From positions 1 to 64,000 of the forward strand of contig NZ_JAMKYL010000001.1 in assembly GCF_027158465.1 (NCBI RefSeq): a stretch of DNA of 64,000 nt, given 5' to 3'. This document shows, one piece after another, positions 1-8,689 of this stretch. Under the pieces are notes generated by a model that saw nothing but the letters and a program-made list of their open reading frames with translations, searched no databases and was not told the origin of the DNA. Made by a program: the position numbers and the translations under genes. This DNA is from Oxalobacter paeniformigenes. GTDB lineage: Bacteria > Pseudomonadota > Gammaproteobacteria > Burkholderiales > Burkholderiaceae_D. How positions within the stretch are numbered: the stretch's first letter is position 1; the number at the start of each line of letters is the position of its first letter.

Positions 1-37
1 CTTCGTCCTCGACTGACAGGCGATTTGCCGTTTCAGC

Positions 38-340
38 ATGATCGCATTACGGTATGACCTGTTTGTCGGACTGTTTTTATCAATTCCGTTTTTATGTATG
101 TATGAAGTTCTCGTACATATGAGAAAAACCCATGCCCGTCACGATAGAACCTTGCCGGTAACAAAAGGTACTTTACGTTATCTGATAGATAACGCATTGC
201 AGGGCGGTGTTGTCAGGCTCGAAGCAGATGCTGTGAGCCTGCCTTCTAATCATGAAATTCAAATAAAAAATGAATCCTGCGTTTATGACGCAGAATGGCT
301 CATTTACCTTGTTGCCTCATCCGGCGACAAGACCGGATGA
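38..340 (+). CDS. small hypothetical protein, doubtful
   Basis: This is an ATG-initiated frame of 100 codons with no family I recognise. The N-terminal 25 residues are hydrophobic (a possible membrane segment or uncleaved signal) and the rest is mixed polar. No convincing ribosome binding site precedes the ATG. The last codons lie inside an 11-bp inverted repeat (314-343) that could serve as the end of the opposing fhs transcript. It may be a real short membrane-anchored protein or a chance frame; nothing upstream is visible to give context. Confidence 0.35.
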   Translation: MIALRYDLFVGLFLSIPFLCMYEVLVHMRKTHARHDRTLPVTKGTLRYLIDNALQGGVVRLEADAVSLPSNHEIQIKNESCVYDAEWLIYLVASSGDKTG

Positions 341-343
341 GGC
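314..343 (-). terminator. hairpin downstream of fhs
   Basis: GCCTCATCCGG pairs perfectly with CCGGATGAGGC across an 8-nt loop, 9 bp after the fhs stop codon. There is no strong T run on the minus strand, so it may be a processing or stability hairpin rather than a classical intrinsic terminator. Confidence 0.45.
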
Positions 344-351
344 GTCGAAAA

Positions 352-2025
352 TCAGAATAATCCGACTATCCGTCCTTCAGCATCGATGTCGATCATGTTG
401 GATGAAGGGACTTTCGGCAGACCCGGCATGGTCATGACATCGCCGCACAACATCACGATGAATTCGGCACCCGATGCCAGCTGGACTTCGCGGATATTGA
501 CGGAGTGGCCGGATGGCGCGCCGCGCAATGCAGGGTCGGTCGCAAAGGAATATTGTGTCTTGGCCACACAAATCGGATAGTTCTTGTATCCGTCTTCTTC
601 CAGCTTGCGGATCTGTGCCTTGACCTTGCTGTCGGCGACGATATCACGTGCGCCATACAGTTTGGTTGCCAGTGTGGCCATCTTGTTCCACAGCGAATCC
701 GTTTCGTCATAGACGAACTTGAAGTTGCTCGGTGTGGTTTCGATGACGTTGACGACGGTTTGTGCCAGTTCCTCTGCACCCTTTCCGCCTTCGCTCCAGT
801 GTTTGGAAACGACGATCGGTGCACCACGGCTTGCCATTTTGTCCTTGAGCAGCTGGATTTCGGCATCGGTATCCAGCGTGAAGTGGTTGATGCAGATGAC
901 ACATGGCAAACCGTAATGGTTGCGGATGTTGTTGACGTGACGTTCAAGGTGTGCAATACCCTTTTCAAGGGCAGCCAGATTTTCCTTGCCCAGGTCAGGC
1001 AGGTTGACGCCACCGTGATATTTCAGTGCGCGGATGGTGACGACGATAACTGCGCAATCCGGACGAAGTCCCGATTTGCGGCAGACGATATCGACGAATT
1101 TTTCAGCACCGAGATCAGCACCGAAACCGCTTTCGGTGACGACATAGTCAGCCAGTTTCAGTGCGGATTTGGTCGCGATGACCGAGTTGCTGCCGGTCGC
1201 GATGTTGGCGAACGGACCGCCATGGATAAATGCCAGATTGTTTTCCAGTGTCTGGACCATGTTGGGCTTGATGGCATCCTTGAGCAGTGCGGCCATGGCG
1301 CCATGTGCCTTGAGGTCGCTGGCGAAAATCGGTTTCAGGTCACGGGTATAGGCGACCACGATTTTGCCGAGGCGTTCTTTCAGATCCTGCAGACTGGTGG
1401 CCAGACAGAAGATAGCCATGACTTCGGAAGCGACGGCGATATTGAAACCGTCAGCACGCGGGAAACCGTTGGCAGGCCCACCCAGACCGACGGTGATGTT
1501 GCGCAGGGAACGGTCGTTCATGTCGATGACGCGTTTCCACACGATACGACGTGCATCAATGCCCAGCTCGTTGCCATGATGGATATGGTTGTCAATCAGT
1601 GCGGACAACAGGTTGTTTGCCATGGCAACGGCGCTGATGTCGCCGGTGAAATGGAGATTGATGTCTTCCATCGGGATGACTTGCGAGTAACCACCGCCGG
1701 CAGCGCCGCCTTTCATGCCGAATACCGGTCCCATGGACGGTTCGCGAAGACAGATAATGGCTTTTTTGCCGATGCGATTGAGTGCGTCGCCCAGGCCGAT
1801 CGTGGTTGTGGTTTTGCCTTCACCGGCCGGAGTCGGATTGATGGCTGTGACCATGATCAGTTTGCCATCCGGTTTATCCTTCAGAGTGTCGAGGAAATCC
1901 AGTGAAATCTTGGCTTTGTAGTGACCGTAGGGTTCCAGGTATTCTTCCTCGATATCATAGCGTTGCGCAACTTGACTGATGCGAAGCATTTTCGCACTTT
2001 GAGCAATGGCAATATCTGATGTCAT
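352..2025 (-). CDS. fhs: formate--tetrahydrofolate ligase
   Basis: This enzyme performs ATP-dependent ligation of formate to tetrahydrofolate, giving 10-formyl-THF, in the cytoplasm. At 557 aa it has the normal family length. The ATP-binding P-loop TPAGEGKTTT is at about residues 65-74, followed by the conserved REPSMGPVFG and KGGAAGGGYSQV segments. The ATG at 2025 is the only sensible start. In an oxalate degrader, formate is the main end product of oxalate catabolism, so this gene is the obvious entry of formate carbon into purines, fMet and serine (inference). It is transcribed alone, divergent from ffh. Confidence 0.97.
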   Translation of the reverse strand: MTSDIAIAQSAKMLRISQVAQRYDIEEEYLEPYGHYKAKISLDFLDTLKDKPDGKLIMVTAINPTPAGEGKTTTTIGLGDALNRIGKKAIICLREPSMGPVFGMKGGAAGGGYSQVIPMEDINLHFTGDISAVAMANNLLSALIDNHIHHGNELGIDARRIVWKRVIDMNDRSLRNITVGLGGPANGFPRADGFNIAVASEVMAIFCLATSLQDLKERLGKIVVAYTRDLKPIFASDLKAHGAMAALLKDAIKPNMVQTLENNLAFIHGGPFANIATGSNSVIATKSALKLADYVVTESGFGADLGAEKFVDIVCRKSGLRPDCAVIVVTIRALKYHGGVNLPDLGKENLAALEKGIAHLERHVNNIRNHYGLPCVICINHFTLDTDAEIQLLKDKMASRGAPIVVSKHWSEGGKGAEELAQTVVNVIETTPSNFKFVYDETDSLWNKMATLATKLYGARDIVADSKVKAQIRKLEEDGYKNYPICVAKTQYSFATDPALRGAPSGHSVNIREVQLASGAEFIVMLCGDVMTMPGLPKVPSSNMIDIDAEGRIVGLF

Positions 2026-2333
2026 ATTTGGGTCTCGCTTTCTCTGCAGGAAAAAAGGTTACACTAATTCAAAGTTAAAGGTCATTGTAGAATATACAAA
2101 GTACGGTTCGCAACTAAAAAAGCCTTCGGGAGACAGATATTGCCTGTTATCGATTTCAAATCGGAACGAAAATGGGGCAAATCGTTTCACGGTACGGATG
2201 TCAGAAGCGCTGCACGAGGAGGCTTGCCATTTTCCGTGGTTTGGGGGCTGTGTGGGAAATGCGATTACAATAAGAACGCAATGCTGTGACCCGAACGGGT
2301 CTTTTTCTGAAATTTACTTTTTACTGGATTGCT
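2026..2333. other. intergenic region between divergent fhs and ffh
   Basis: About 300 bp separate the divergent starts of fhs and ffh and must carry both promoters. I could not pick a confident -35/-10 pair on either strand. A 112-codon frame (2006-2344) crosses it but has no family resemblance and overlaps both genes, so I do not call it. Confidence 0.6.
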
Positions 2334-3701
2334 ATGCTGGATAACCTGACTCAACGTCTGGCCAAAGTCGTCAAGACGATTCGTGGCGAGGCACGTTTAA
2401 CGGAAGCCAATACAGCTGAAATGCTGAGGGAAGTAAGACTGGCGTTACTGGAGGCCGATGTCGCGTTGCCTGTCGTCAAGAATTTTATCGGCAAGGTGCG
2501 TGAAAAGGCGATGGGCAAGGAAGTGATGGATTCGCTTTCGCCGGGACAGGCATTGGTCGGTGTGGTTCAGCAGGAGCTGGCCAGTGTCATGGGAGCCGAC
2601 CTGGGAGAAAAGGCTTCACAGCTCAATTTTGCCACGCAGCCACCGGCGATCATTCTCATGGCAGGTCTGCAAGGGGTCGGCAAAACCACGACGGTGGGCA
2701 AACTGGCCAGATATTTGCGTCAGGAAAAGAAAAAGAAGGTGTTGACGGTATCGACGGACGTGTACCGGCCTGCGGCGATCAAACAGCTTGAAACGGTTTC
2801 CGCGCAGAGCGGTGCCGATTTTTTCGGAACCGATGCGTCACAACAACCGGTTGCTATTGCGCAGGCGGCACTGGATTATGCCAAACGGCATTTTTACGAT
2901 GTGCTGATCGTCGATACCGCGGGCCGTTTGGGAATCGACGAGGACATGATGCAGGAAATATCCGGTTTGCACCGTGCATTGTCGCCGATAGAAACGCTGT
3001 TCGTCGTGGATGCGATGCTGGGGCAGGATGCCATCAATGTCGCCCGGAGCTTTAACGATGCTTTGCCGTTGACGGGTATCGTACTGACCAAACTCGATGG
3101 TGATGCACGTGGCGGTGCGGCTTTGTCGGTACGGCATATCACAGGGAAACCGGTCAAGTTCGTCGGTGTTTCGGAAAAACTTGACGGACTGGAACCGTTC
3201 GATCCGGTCAGGATGGCGAACAGGATATTGGGTATGGGCGATATCCTGGCGCTGGTGGAAGAGGCACGCAAGAATGTCGATCTCAAGGCGGCTCAGGAAC
3301 TGGAAAAGAAACTGAAGGTCGGTGGACGCTTCGACCTGAATGATTTCAAGGCTCAGCTTGAACAAATGAAAAACATGGGGGGGCTGTCCGGCATGCTGGA
3401 CAAAATGCCTGCCCAGTTCCGGCAGGCTGCACAAGGCACCAATATGGAACAGGCCAACCGGCATGTCGGCAGAATGGCAGGTATCATCAATTCGATGACT
3501 CCGCAGGAGCGTGCGAAACCGGAACTGATCAAGGCATCGCGCAAACGGCGGATAGCGGCAGGTGCCGGCGTACAGGTTCAGGAAGTCAACCGCTTGCTTT
3601 CGCAGTTCGAACAAATGCAGTCGATGATGAAAAAAATGAGAAACGGCGGCATGATGAAGCTGATGCGTGGTCTGAAAGGAATGATGCCGGGTATGCGGTA
3701 A
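2334..3701 (+). CDS. ffh: signal recognition particle protein Ffh
   Basis: This is the SRP GTPase that binds 4.5S RNA and hydrophobic signal sequences and targets ribosomes to FtsY at the membrane. The start is the ATG giving MLDNLTQRL, which matches the family; an in-frame codon 48 bp upstream would add an unrelated tail. The 455 aa show the N domain, G1 motif GLQGVGKTT near residue 110, DTAGRLG near 192, TKLDGDARGG near 252, and a methionine-rich M domain ending in MMKLMRGLKGMMPGMR. It stands alone, unlike the ffh-rpsP arrangement of some bacteria; rpsP is 48 kb away. Confidence 0.97.
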   Translation: MLDNLTQRLAKVVKTIRGEARLTEANTAEMLREVRLALLEADVALPVVKNFIGKVREKAMGKEVMDSLSPGQALVGVVQQELASVMGADLGEKASQLNFATQPPAIILMAGLQGVGKTTTVGKLARYLRQEKKKKVLTVSTDVYRPAAIKQLETVSAQSGADFFGTDASQQPVAIAQAALDYAKRHFYDVLIVDTAGRLGIDEDMMQEISGLHRALSPIETLFVVDAMLGQDAINVARSFNDALPLTGIVLTKLDGDARGGAALSVRHITGKPVKFVGVSEKLDGLEPFDPVRMANRILGMGDILALVEEARKNVDLKAAQELEKKLKVGGRFDLNDFKAQLEQMKNMGGLSGMLDKMPAQFRQAAQGTNMEQANRHVGRMAGIINSMTPQERAKPELIKASRKRRIAAGAGVQVQEVNRLLSQFEQMQSMMKKMRNGGMMKLMRGLKGMMPGMR

Positions 3702-3808
3702 GGCTCGCGAAACGTCCTTGAAAATCAATGAATTTGTGCCAGACGTTTTTGAAAGGGGATGAGAAAAGCATATTAACCACACTTTATTCGTCCAGTGGGA
3801 AAAAATGC

Positions 3809-3838
3809 TTGCGTTTTACGAGATTTAGCACCTATATT
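3809..3838 (+). promoter_or_regulatory. candidate sigma-70 promoter for the SWIB gene
   Basis: TTGCGT (3809-3814) and TATATT (3833-3838) are separated by 18 bp and lie 58 bp before the SWIB-domain ORF. This would give a leader of about 50 nt. The call rests only on resemblance to the consensus. Confidence 0.45.
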
Positions 3839-3895
3839 TGTTCATGCAGTAAGTTACATAAATTCCCCTTCGTACTTTGTATATGAGGTATCGTT

Positions 3896-4216
3896 ATGGC
3901 AACAAAAAAACCTGCAGCAAAATCTACCAAAACTTCCGCATCCATAAAGAACGAGCCGGCTAAACGTACACCCAACGCAGCTTTCATGAAACCGGTTACG
4001 CCGAGTGCCGTACTGGCGGCCGTGATCGGTGCGACGCCCATGCCGCGTACTGAAGTGACCAAGAAAATCTGGGACTATATCAAGCAAAACAACCTGCAAG
4101 ACAAGAACAATCGCAGGATGATCAATGCAGATGACAAACTGAAACCTGTTTTCGGAGGAAAGGCACAGGTTTCGATGTTTGAAATGACCAAGCTGGTATC
4201 GGCACAGCTCAAATAA
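3896..4216 (+). CDS. SWIB/MDM2 domain protein
   Basis: A 106-aa basic protein. The first 30 residues are a Lys/Ala/Ser/Thr-rich tail resembling those of histone H1-like proteins. The rest (from about residue 31) is a complete SWIB fold with TPSAVLAAVIG, EVTKKIWDYIKQNNLQD and the closing MFEMTKLVSAQL. The initiating ATG is preceded by GAGG at good spacing. In eukaryotes SWIB domains occur in chromatin remodellers and in chlamydiae one is fused to topoisomerase I; in proteobacteria the small stand-alone form has no established role, and a nucleoid function is only a guess. It is monocistronic, ending at a strong terminator. Confidence 0.85.
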   Translation: MATKKPAAKSTKTSASIKNEPAKRTPNAAFMKPVTPSAVLAAVIGATPMPRTEVTKKIWDYIKQNNLQDKNNRRMINADDKLKPVFGGKAQVSMFEMTKLVSAQLK

Positions 4217-4340
4217 ACGGAAACGCTTTGCAGCTGAAGTGCCTGACAGATACCGGCAAGGTCGGTGGTGTTGCTGTTTTCGTGCCAAAGCGTCGGCAGG
4301 GTGGGTTGTCTGCCACAATATGCGAGATCACCTCATGTGA

Positions 4341-4380
4341 CCATAAAAAAACGCCAGATCATTCTGGCGTTTTTTTATGG
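4341..4380. terminator. bidirectional intrinsic terminator between SWIB gene and proS
   Basis: A perfect 18-bp inverted repeat with core ACGCCAGA/TCTGGCGT, loop TCAT, and flanking A7/T7 tracts works on both strands. It serves the SWIB gene (+) and proS (-). Confidence 0.9.
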
Positions 4381-4437
4381 CTTTCCGAATGGTCCGCTCC
4401 GGATATTTTGTGTGGAAAATCCGGCGCCCATTTCGTG

Positions 4438-6177
4438 TTATCGCTCACTTGCAAGTTTGTTGCGGATAAAGTCAGCCATACTGTCGGCGGCGACGGCAGT
4501 GGCCTGCTCGTCGCGTCGTCCCTGATATTCGAGTTCGCCCTTTTTGAGGCCACGTTCGCCGATGACGATACGATGCGGTATACCGATCAGTTCCCAATCC
4601 GAGAACATGACGCCCGGCCTTTCGCCACGGTCATCCAGAATGACATCGATACCCGATGCCTTCAGTGTTTCATACAGGTTGTCCGCCGTATTTCTGACAC
4701 TCTCGCTGCGATCGTAACCTAACGGGCAGAGGACGACTTCGAACGGTGCGATGGATATCGGCCAAATGATGCCACGGTCGTCATTGTTTTGTTCGATGGC
4801 GGCGCCGACGATTCGGGTGACGCCGATACCGTAGCAACCCATTTGCATCAGTTGCGGCTTGCCGTTTTCATCGAGATAGGTGGCGTTCATGTCGTTGGAG
4901 TAACGCGTACCCAGCTGGAAAACGTGTCCGACTTCGATACCTCGCTGGATGGCCAGCGTACCTTTTCCGTCGGGAGACGGATCGCCTTCGACCACGTTGC
5001 GGAAGTCTGCGATGACGTCGGGTAACGGTACATCGCGCTCCCAGTTGACACCGGTATAGTGCATATCCTTTTCATTGGCGCCACAAATGAAGTCGCTCAT
5101 GATAGTCACGGCATGGTCGGCGTAAAACGCGATGTCGGAGCGATCAGTCAGGCCGACCGGGCCAAGATAGCCGGAAGGGCAACCGAAATAATGCACGATT
5201 TCACTTTCGCTGGCGAAACGGAAATCACCGATATTTTTCTGGGTTTTGACTTCGTTGAGTTCGTGGTCGCCACGCATCAGAATGACGGCGAAATGGCCAG
5301 GTGCGTCTTCCGGGATTTCGGTACGGATGACAGCAATGACCTTCAGCGAGCTGGTCAATGGCTGTTTCAGGAAAGCGGTGACATCCTCGCAGGCTTTCTG
5401 TCCCGGAGTCGGTACTTTCTGCATTTCCCGGGTCGGTGCCGGACGGGTACCGGAAGGCGGCAGTGCGACGGCGGCTTCCATATTGGCCGCGTAATCCGAT
5501 TCCAGGGAATAAACCAGCGCATCTTCACCCGTTTCGGCAATGACATGGAATTCATGGGAACCTGAACCGCCGATGGCGCCGTTATCCGCCGCAACCGGAC
5601 GGAATTTCAAACCGAAACGGGTGAAAATGCGGATATAGGCATCGAACATGATCTGGTAGGATTTTTTCAATCCTTCGATGTCACGATCGAATGAATAGGC
5701 GTCTTTCATCGTAAATTCACGACCACGCATCAGACCGAAACGGGGCCGACGTTCGTCGCGGAACTTCGTCTGGATGTGATAGAAATTGACTGGCAGCTGG
5801 CGATAGGACTTGATCACGTTGCGGGCGATATCCGTAATCACTTCTTCGGAAGTCGGCTGAATGATGAAATCGCGATCATGACGATCCTTGATGCGCAGCA
5901 GTTCAGGACCGTATTTTTGCCAACGGCCGGTTTCCTGCCACAGCTCGGCGGGCTGTACAATCGGCATGAGCAATTCAACGGCACCGGAACGGTTCATTTC
6001 TTCACGGATGATATTCTCGATTTTGTGGATGACGCGAAGTCCCATCGGCATATAGGCATAAATGCCCGACCCCAGACGCCGGATCATCCCGGCCCTGACC
6101 ATAAGTTTATGACTGATGATTTCCGCATCGGCGGGCGCTTCTTTCAGCGTCGAAATAAAAAATTGTGATGCACGCAT
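4438..6177 (-). CDS. proS: prolyl-tRNA synthetase
   Basis: A class II aminoacyl-tRNA synthetase charging tRNA-Pro. From the ATG giving MRASQFF the protein is 579 aa, the usual size of the bacterial form with an inserted editing domain (about residues 220-400) between catalytic motifs 2 and 3. Motif 2 is seen around the FRDERRPRFGLMRGREFTMKD segment, and the anticodon-binding domain ends the protein. The longer frame starting 42 bp upstream adds residues unlike the family. It is transcribed away from rppH and ends at the shared terminator. Confidence 0.97.
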   Translation of the reverse strand: MRASQFFISTLKEAPADAEIISHKLMVRAGMIRRLGSGIYAYMPMGLRVIHKIENIIREEMNRSGAVELLMPIVQPAELWQETGRWQKYGPELLRIKDRHDRDFIIQPTSEEVITDIARNVIKSYRQLPVNFYHIQTKFRDERRPRFGLMRGREFTMKDAYSFDRDIEGLKKSYQIMFDAYIRIFTRFGLKFRPVAADNGAIGGSGSHEFHVIAETGEDALVYSLESDYAANMEAAVALPPSGTRPAPTREMQKVPTPGQKACEDVTAFLKQPLTSSLKVIAVIRTEIPEDAPGHFAVILMRGDHELNEVKTQKNIGDFRFASESEIVHYFGCPSGYLGPVGLTDRSDIAFYADHAVTIMSDFICGANEKDMHYTGVNWERDVPLPDVIADFRNVVEGDPSPDGKGTLAIQRGIEVGHVFQLGTRYSNDMNATYLDENGKPQLMQMGCYGIGVTRIVGAAIEQNNDDRGIIWPISIAPFEVVLCPLGYDRSESVRNTADNLYETLKASGIDVILDDRGERPGVMFSDWELIGIPHRIVIGERGLKKGELEYQGRRDEQATAVAADSMADFIRNKLASER

Positions 6178-6373
6178 GGCAGTGAATTCTTTTATGAACA
6201 TAACAGGGTTATAATCCATATGATTCTAAAGGATTAGCTGGCAGATGCGTTCACAGTTTGCCCGAACGCCTGAAATAGATGGCGGTTTGTTGTAACTATC
6301 GTAAATTTTTCAGGTCGAAATGGCGGAAAGCGAACGGTGAAAAAGGCATTTTGCAAAGACTTTGAGGTGAAAC

Positions 6374-6991
6374 ATGTTGGACCGTGAAGGTTACCGCCCC
6401 AACGTCGGTATTATTTTGCTCAATACCAACAACGAGGTGTGGTGGGGAAAACGTGTCCGTGAGCAGTCGTGGCAGTTTCCGCAGGGCGGCATCAAATATG
6501 GTGAAACGCCGGAACAGGCCATGTATCGCGAATTGCAGGAAGAAACCGGTTTGCGGCAGGAACATGTCAAGGTAGTCGGAAGAACACGGAACTGGTTGCG
6601 TTATGAAGTCCCTGCCCATTTTATCCGGCGTGAAGTCAGGGGGCATTATCGTGGACAGAAGCAGATATGGTTCCTGCTGCGGATGCTTGGCAGGGATACC
6701 GACATCAATCTGCGATTGACCAATACCCCTGAATTCGATGCATGGCGCTGGCATAAATACTGGGTGCCGCTTGATGTCGTGATCGAATTCAAACGGGATG
6801 TCTATCTGAAGGCACTCCAGGAACTGTCGCGTTTTCTGAATCCTCCGCCGAAACCGGACAACCAGCAATATTTCAGACTCTATACGGGCGGTTTGCCTGC
6901 AGCGACCGGCAAGGGAAAAATGCCGGTTGAACGGAAAAAAACGGAAACGGCAGAATCGGACAGGATATCGGATGCGAAAAAAATGGCTTGA
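6374..6991 (+). CDS. rppH: RNA pyrophosphohydrolase (Nudix)
   Basis: RppH removes pyrophosphate from the 5' triphosphate of mRNAs and so starts 5'-end-dependent decay by RNase E. The N terminus MLDREGYRPNVGIIL and the Nudix box GGIKYGETPE...RELQEETGL (about residues 37-59) are characteristic. At 205 aa it is longer than the E. coli protein (176 aa), with a polar Lys/Glu-rich tail, a common betaproteobacterial form. GAGGTGA lies just before the ATG. The end overlaps the next gene by 20 bp in another frame, so the two are probably cotranscribed. Confidence 0.93.
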   Translation: MLDREGYRPNVGIILLNTNNEVWWGKRVREQSWQFPQGGIKYGETPEQAMYRELQEETGLRQEHVKVVGRTRNWLRYEVPAHFIRREVRGHYRGQKQIWFLLRMLGRDTDINLRLTNTPEFDAWRWHKYWVPLDVVIEFKRDVYLKALQELSRFLNPPPKPDNQQYFRLYTGGLPAATGKGKMPVERKKTETAESDRISDAKKMA

Positions 6992-7553
6992 TGTTTTTGC
7001 GGGCTGGATCAGATGGACGGGGGGGCTCATGTTGCTTCTTGTCTCGGTTCATGCTTCCGCAGAAATCATTTTCGGCGAATACAGTGATGACGAGGACGAA
7101 AAGCCACGGGAATACAAGGTATTGCCGGTGAATTTACCTGCTTTCCCGGATGAGGAGAAATTGCTGGAGTTTGAAATCGGACCGACACAGACCCAATCTT
7201 TTTTTATTGATCCGGCATCCGTGTCGGTCAGCCCCGATGAAATCCGTTATACGATGGTGACGAAAAGCAATGCGGGCGCGAAAAACGTCAGTTACGAAGG
7301 CGTCCGTTGCGGGACGTTCGAATTCAGGCGCTATGCCTACGGACATCGTAACAACAAGTGGGTCATGGCGAAAAACGAGGATTGGCGGCCGATCAATTTT
7401 TACGCGGCCAACCGCCCGCGTGCCGTACTGGTACAGGAGTTTTTCTGCGATGGAAAAGCGATTGCCGGTTCTGCCGAAGACATCATATTCCGAGTACGTT
7501 ACAACCGTCCGATCAACCGGAACAATTACACCGGCAGTTCGTTCGAGTATTAA
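6972..7553 (+). CDS. CNP1-like family exported protein
   Basis: A 193-aa protein of the CNP1-like family (uncharacterised, first noted in Neisseria). The ATG giving MRKKWLDVF yields a clear signal peptide: basic residues, a hydrophobic stretch GGLMLLLVSV and cleavage after HASA, about residue 31. A longer frame from 6927 would place the signal internally. The acidic stretch after cleavage (YSDDEDEK) and the FEIGPTQTQSFFIDPASVSV motif fit the family. It overlaps the rppH end by 20 bp and meets proB tail to tail with a 4-bp overlap. Function unknown; probably periplasmic. Confidence 0.75.
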   Translation: MRKKWLDVFAGWIRWTGGLMLLLVSVHASAEIIFGEYSDDEDEKPREYKVLPVNLPAFPDEEKLLEFEIGPTQTQSFFIDPASVSVSPDEIRYTMVTKSNAGAKNVSYEGVRCGTFEFRRYAYGHRNNKWVMAKNEDWRPINFYAANRPRAVLVQEFFCDGKAIAGSAEDIIFRVRYNRPINRNNYTGSSFEY

Positions 7554-8668
7554 AATACCAGCAAGTTGTCCCGGTGAATCAGTTCCGGTGCACCTTCATA
7601 TCCCAGGATGTCAGTGAAATCCGATGATTTGTGTCGAGAGATCAGTTGGGCTTCCGTACTCGAATAGTTCGTCAGGCCACGTGCGATTTCCTTGCCGGAT
7701 TCGTCCAGGCAGGAAATGATTTCACCACGCCCGAATTCGCCGGTGATGCCGATGACGCCGATGGGCAGCAAGGACTTGCCTTCGTCACGGACTTTCTGTA
7801 CAGCGCCGGCATCCAGTATCGCATTTCCCGCTGTCTGAAGGTGATCTGCGATCCACTGTTTGCGTGCCTGAAGGTGATTGTTTGGCGCGACCAGTTGCGA
7901 ACCGATCATTTCGCCTTCAGCCAGACGCAGCAAAACGTCGTTTTCACGTCCCCATGCGATGACAGTATGAGCTCCGGAACTGGCGGCACGTTTCGCTGCC
8001 AGTACCTTGGTGAGCATGCCACCCCGTCCGATACCCGTTCCTGCGCCGCCAGCCATACTTTCCAGTTTCGGATCGCCGGCCTGTGCGTTTGAGACCAGTT
8101 CGGCATCGGGGTCCTTGCGCGGGTCGGCGGTGAACAGTCCCTTTTGGTCAGTCAGAATGATCAAGGCGTCTGCCTCGACCAGATTGGCTACCAGAGCGCC
8201 CAGCGTATCGTTATCGCCGAACTTGATTTCATCGGTGACGACGGTATCGTTTTCGTTGATGATCGGAATCACGCCGAAGCGCAACAGCGTAAGCAGCGTG
8301 GAACGTGCATTCAGGTAGCGTTCACGGTCGGCAAGGTCGGCGTGTGTGAGCAAAACCTGTGCGGTATGAAGACCATGTGTCTCGAAACTGGTCTGGTAGA
8401 TTTGTACCAGCCCCATTTGTCCGACTGCGGCACAAGCCTGCAATTCATGAATATCCACCGGACGCTTGCTGAATCCCAGCTGCAACATACCCTCGGCAAT
8501 CGCGCCGGAGCTGACCAGAATGATTTCCTTGCCCTGATGGCGCAGTCGTGCGATTTGTTCGGACCATTTTGCGATGGCGTCATGGTCAAGTCCGTGTCCG
8601 TCGTTGGTGACCAGTGAGGAACCGACTTTGATGATGAGGCGTTTTGCGTTTTGTATGACCGAGTTCAT
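7550..8668 (-). CDS. proB: glutamate 5-kinase
   Basis: ProB phosphorylates glutamate, the first step of proline synthesis, and is usually feedback-inhibited by proline. The 372 aa comprise an amino-acid-kinase domain (IIKVGSSLVTNDG at the start, then the NENDTV and GTGIGRGGM motifs) and a C-terminal PUA domain from about residue 280. It lies 21 bp after obg, the usual rplU-rpmA-obg-proB order, and its 3' end overlaps the convergent CNP1-like gene by 4 bp. Confidence 0.96.
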   Translation of the reverse strand: MNSVIQNAKRLIIKVGSSLVTNDGHGLDHDAIAKWSEQIARLRHQGKEIILVSSGAIAEGMLQLGFSKRPVDIHELQACAAVGQMGLVQIYQTSFETHGLHTAQVLLTHADLADRERYLNARSTLLTLLRFGVIPIINENDTVVTDEIKFGDNDTLGALVANLVEADALIILTDQKGLFTADPRKDPDAELVSNAQAGDPKLESMAGGAGTGIGRGGMLTKVLAAKRAASSGAHTVIAWGRENDVLLRLAEGEMIGSQLVAPNNHLQARKQWIADHLQTAGNAILDAGAVQKVRDEGKSLLPIGVIGITGEFGRGEIISCLDESGKEIARGLTNYSSTEAQLISRHKSSDFTDILGYEGAPELIHRDNLLVF

Positions 8669-8689
8669 GTCAGTGGCCGGAGCTGTGGG

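Noticed and set aside
505..1905. 466-codon frame on the + strand opposite fhs
   Set aside because: It lies wholly antisense to an intact, highly conserved gene, and its translation has no family features; it is a shadow caused by codon bias.
2006..2344. 112-codon frame between fhs and ffh
   Set aside because: It overlaps both gene starts and the product looks random.
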